Source: an uncultured Paracoccaceae bacterium | Lineage (GTDB): Bacteria > Pseudomonadota > Alphaproteobacteria > Rhodobacterales > Rhodobacteraceae | DNA length: 64,000 nucleotides | Reading direction: 5' to 3' | NCBI GenBank assembly: GCA_938005545.1 | Contig: CALKXV010000053.1 | Coordinates: 1-64,000, forward strand | Shown here: piece by piece, positions 62,376 through 64,000 of the stretch | Layout of the letters: each line of letters starts with the position of its first letter | Numbering within the stretch: position 1 is the stretch's first letter | Position numbers and translations under genes: made by a program | Notes under the pieces: generated by a model | Told to the model about the DNA's origin: nothing | Databases searched by the model: none | The model's input: only the letters and a program-made list of their open reading frames with translations

Positions 62376-63625
62376 GGAATACGTTTCACCAAGGCATGGC
62401 GCTTCTTGCCAGCGGAGAGCTTGATCGGTGCCTCCAAAGCGGCTGCATCGAACATCTTTCCGGCATCGCTTAACGGTTCGTCATCCACCTTGGCACCGTT
62501 TTCGGCGATCAGGCGTTTGGCTTCCTTTCCGGATTTCACAAGCCCCGCGCGCACGAAAAGCTGGGCGGCCGAAATGCCATCGCTTAAATCGGTCGCGCTC
62601 AGTTCCAGCGTCGGCAGATCGTCACCGATGCCGCCTTTTTCAAACACTTCGCGCGAGGTTGCTTCGGCGGCAGCGGCTGCTGGTTCGCCGCGACACAACA
62701 TTGTCACTTCGTTTGCAAGCCGCACTTTGGCCTCGTTGACGTCCGAGCCGCCAAGCGCACCGAGACGTTCGCATTCATCGATGGGCAATTCGGTGAACAT
62801 CTTCAGGAACTTGCCAACGTCTGCATCGGGAACATTCCGCCACCACTGCCAAAACTCATAGCTCGACATGCGTTCTTCGTTGAGCCAGACAGCACCGTCG
62901 GCAGACTTGCCCATCTTCTTGCCGTCGGCCCGTGTGACCAAAGGCGTGGTCAGGCCAAAGGCTTCGGTCGCGTCCACCCGGCGGATCAGATCGGTGCCCG
63001 ACACAATGTTACCCCATTGATCAGAGCCGCCCATTTGTAGAACACAACCGTAACGGCGGTTCAGTTCAAGGTAATCATAAGCCTGCAAAAGCATGTAGTT
63101 GAATTCGATAAAGCTAAGCGCCTGTTCACGGTCAAGCCGCGATTTGATGCTGTCGAACGCCAACAAACGATTGATCGTGAAATGCTTTCCAATGTCCCGT
63201 AAAAAATCGATGTAGCCAAGCTTATCCAGCCAGTCGGCATTATTGACCAAAGGCGAATCCGTCGGACCGTCACCATAGGAAATATAGCGCGAAAAGACTT
63301 TCCGAATGCCGTCGGCATTGGCGTTGATCTGATCGACCGAGATGATTTTGCGCATTTCGTCTTTGCCGGATGGATCGCCAACCTTTGTCGTGCCGCCGCC
63401 CATTAAGGTGATCGGACGGTGCCCGGTTTTTTGCATCCAGCGCAGCATCATAATTTGCACAAGATTGCCGATGTGAAGAGACGTCGCCGTCAGATCGAAG
63501 CCGATATAGCCCGTGACAACACCGCTGCGAAACCGCTCGTCCAGGCCTTCCAGATCGGTACAATCTGCCATAAATCCACGGGCAACAATGGTCGCCAGGA
63601 AGTCTGATTTCGGAGTATAGGTCAT
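62372..63625 (-). CDS. tyrS: Tyrosyl-tRNA synthetase
   Basis: The 417-residue class I synthetase has [20 protein letters not shown] with the HIGH-like HIGN, the tyrosine-site block [23 protein letters not shown] as the KMSKS loop, and a C-terminal S4 RNA-binding domain ([20 protein letters not shown]). The start at 63625 gives [20 protein letters not shown]; 120 upstream in-frame codons are antisense to anmK. It is divergent from anmK by 69 bases. Confidence 0.97.
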   Translation of the reverse strand: MTYTPKSDFLATIVARGFMADCTDLEGLDERFRSGVVTGYIGFDLTATSLHIGNLVQIMMLRWMQKTGHRPITLMGGGTTKVGDPSGKDEMRKIISVDQINANADGIRKVFSRYISYGDGPTDSPLVNNADWLDKLGYIDFLRDIGKHFTINRLLAFDSIKSRLDREQALSFIEFNYMLLQAYDYLELNRRYGCVLQMGGSDQWGNIVSGTDLIRRVDATEAFGLTTPLVTRADGKKMGKSADGAVWLNEERMSSYEFWQWWRNVPDADVGKFLKMFTELPIDECERLGALGGSDVNEAKVRLANEVTMLCRGEPAAAAAEATSREVFEKGGIGDDLPTLELSATDLSDGISAAQLFVRAGLVKSGKEAKRLIAENGAKVDDEPLSDAGKMFDAAALEAPIKLSAGKKRHALVKRIP

Positions 63626-63694
63626 TGGGTGTCCGTAAATGCTCGCGCGTCTCTGCAAGGCTTCTATACTGGGCAAGATGACAAAGGAAAAGCC

Positions 63695-64000
63695 ATGACG
63701 GCGGACGGCGCAATTTGGGTGCTTGGGGCGATGTCGGGAACCTCGCTTGACGGTGTGGATGCCGCCATGGTGCTGACCGATGGCGTGCAGGTGCTGGACT
63801 TCGGCGCAAGCGGGTACCGGGCTTATTCGGACGCGGAACGCGAGGTACTGCAAGCCGCACTTGGGTTGGAAAAGGGCCCCGAGGTGGACGCCGCCGCAGA
63901 CGTGATCCTGACCGCGCATACTGAATTGTTGTCGGGGTTTGAGGGCGTCGACCTTGTCGGCTTTCATGGCCAAACCACGCTGCATGTGCCGGATGAAGGG
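63695..64000 (+). CDS. anmK: Anhydro-N-acetylmuramic acid kinase (5' part, runs off the window)
   Basis: The first 102 codons are present. They show the AnmK signature [16 protein letters not shown], an ATP-binding loop with the catalytic Asp region, and [18 protein letters not shown]. AnmK phosphorylates and opens anhydro-MurNAc from cell-wall recycling to MurNAc-6-phosphate. An earlier ATG at 63678 is followed within six codons by a stop, so 63695 is the start. The rest lies beyond the window end. Confidence 0.93.
   Translation, partial: MTADGAIWVLGAMSGTSLDGVDAAMVLTDGVQVLDFGASGYRAYSDAEREVLQAALGLEKGPEVDAAADVILTAHTELLSGFEGVDLVGFHGQTTLHVPDEG

Noticed and set aside
1-64000. CRISPR array, prophage or known defence system
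   Set aside because: No regularly spaced repeats, Cas proteins, phage structural genes, restriction or toxin-antitoxin families were recognised on either strand.

Overview
The window reads as chromosomal DNA of a Roseobacter-group member of the Rhodobacterales (Alphaproteobacteria); the genus cannot be fixed from sequence alone. Supporting signs are the nifR3(dusB)-ntrB-ntrC-ntrY-ntrX order followed by trkA-trkH-hfq-hflX, a NepR/EcfG general-stress pair, an NDUFA12-type complex I accessory gene, a urate hydroxylase of the PuuD type, and NtrC-family regulators without the sigma-54 contact loop. Nearly all genes are ordinary, densely packed and often coupled by 4-base ATGA overlaps.

Layout. 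1-646: the right end of an IS3-family element has cut into the 3' part of a serine-recombinase gene that abuts a tRNA-Leu(GAG); this is the decayed edge of an integrated element. 757-12866: a peptidoglycan-binding exported protein; a coupled four-gene catabolic-looking cluster (M19 dipeptidase homologue, an unrecognised 559-residue protein, a DUF3726 protein, an Ldh-family oxidoreductase); DUF1801 and alcohol dehydrogenase-like genes; gamma-glutamyltransferase; nepR-ecfG; an FAD-linked oxidase. 13012-19331: clpP-clpX, a RidA-family gene, NDUFA12-mlaD-DUF2155, and on the other strand aat-accC-accB.

19432-32660 is a reductive pyrimidine-degradation locus: preT-preA (dihydropyrimidine dehydrogenase), a RutR-type repressor with a perfect palindromic operator, ureidopropionase-type amidohydrolase, class II aldolase, dihydropyrimidinase, and an ABC importer whose operon also holds a tandem GNAT acetyltransferase. 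A small AT-rich two-ORF cassette sits inside it. 32797-37313: a dead secreted-protein gene, an orphan Tat-exported solute-binding protein divergent from an orphan soluble histidine kinase, and an ammonium transporter. 37473-46338: cinA, pgpA, ispF, then the nifR3-ntrBCYX nitrogen-control operon.

46372-52940: a BCS1-like AAA ATPase preceded by what looks like a 13-codon leader peptide and attenuator, a cupin, then trkA-trkH-hfq-hflX. 52946-57996: penicillin acylase, a beta-hydroxyacid dehydrogenase, a SYLF lipoprotein, a PEP mutase/isocitrate lyase-family enzyme. 57999-62375 is a urate-to-allantoate segment (puuD, uraH, fused puuE-uraD) interrupted by two AT-richer NTF2-like genes. The window ends with tyrS and the start of anmK.

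The theme joining the larger blocks is nitrogen: pyrimidine breakdown, urate breakdown, ammonium uptake and the Ntr regulators lie within 43 kb. No CRISPR array, rRNA, prophage or obvious defence system was seen. The least explained signals are the four-gene cluster at 2271-6578, the leader/attenuator at 47674-47747, the tandem GNAT gene, and the small AT-rich insertions.
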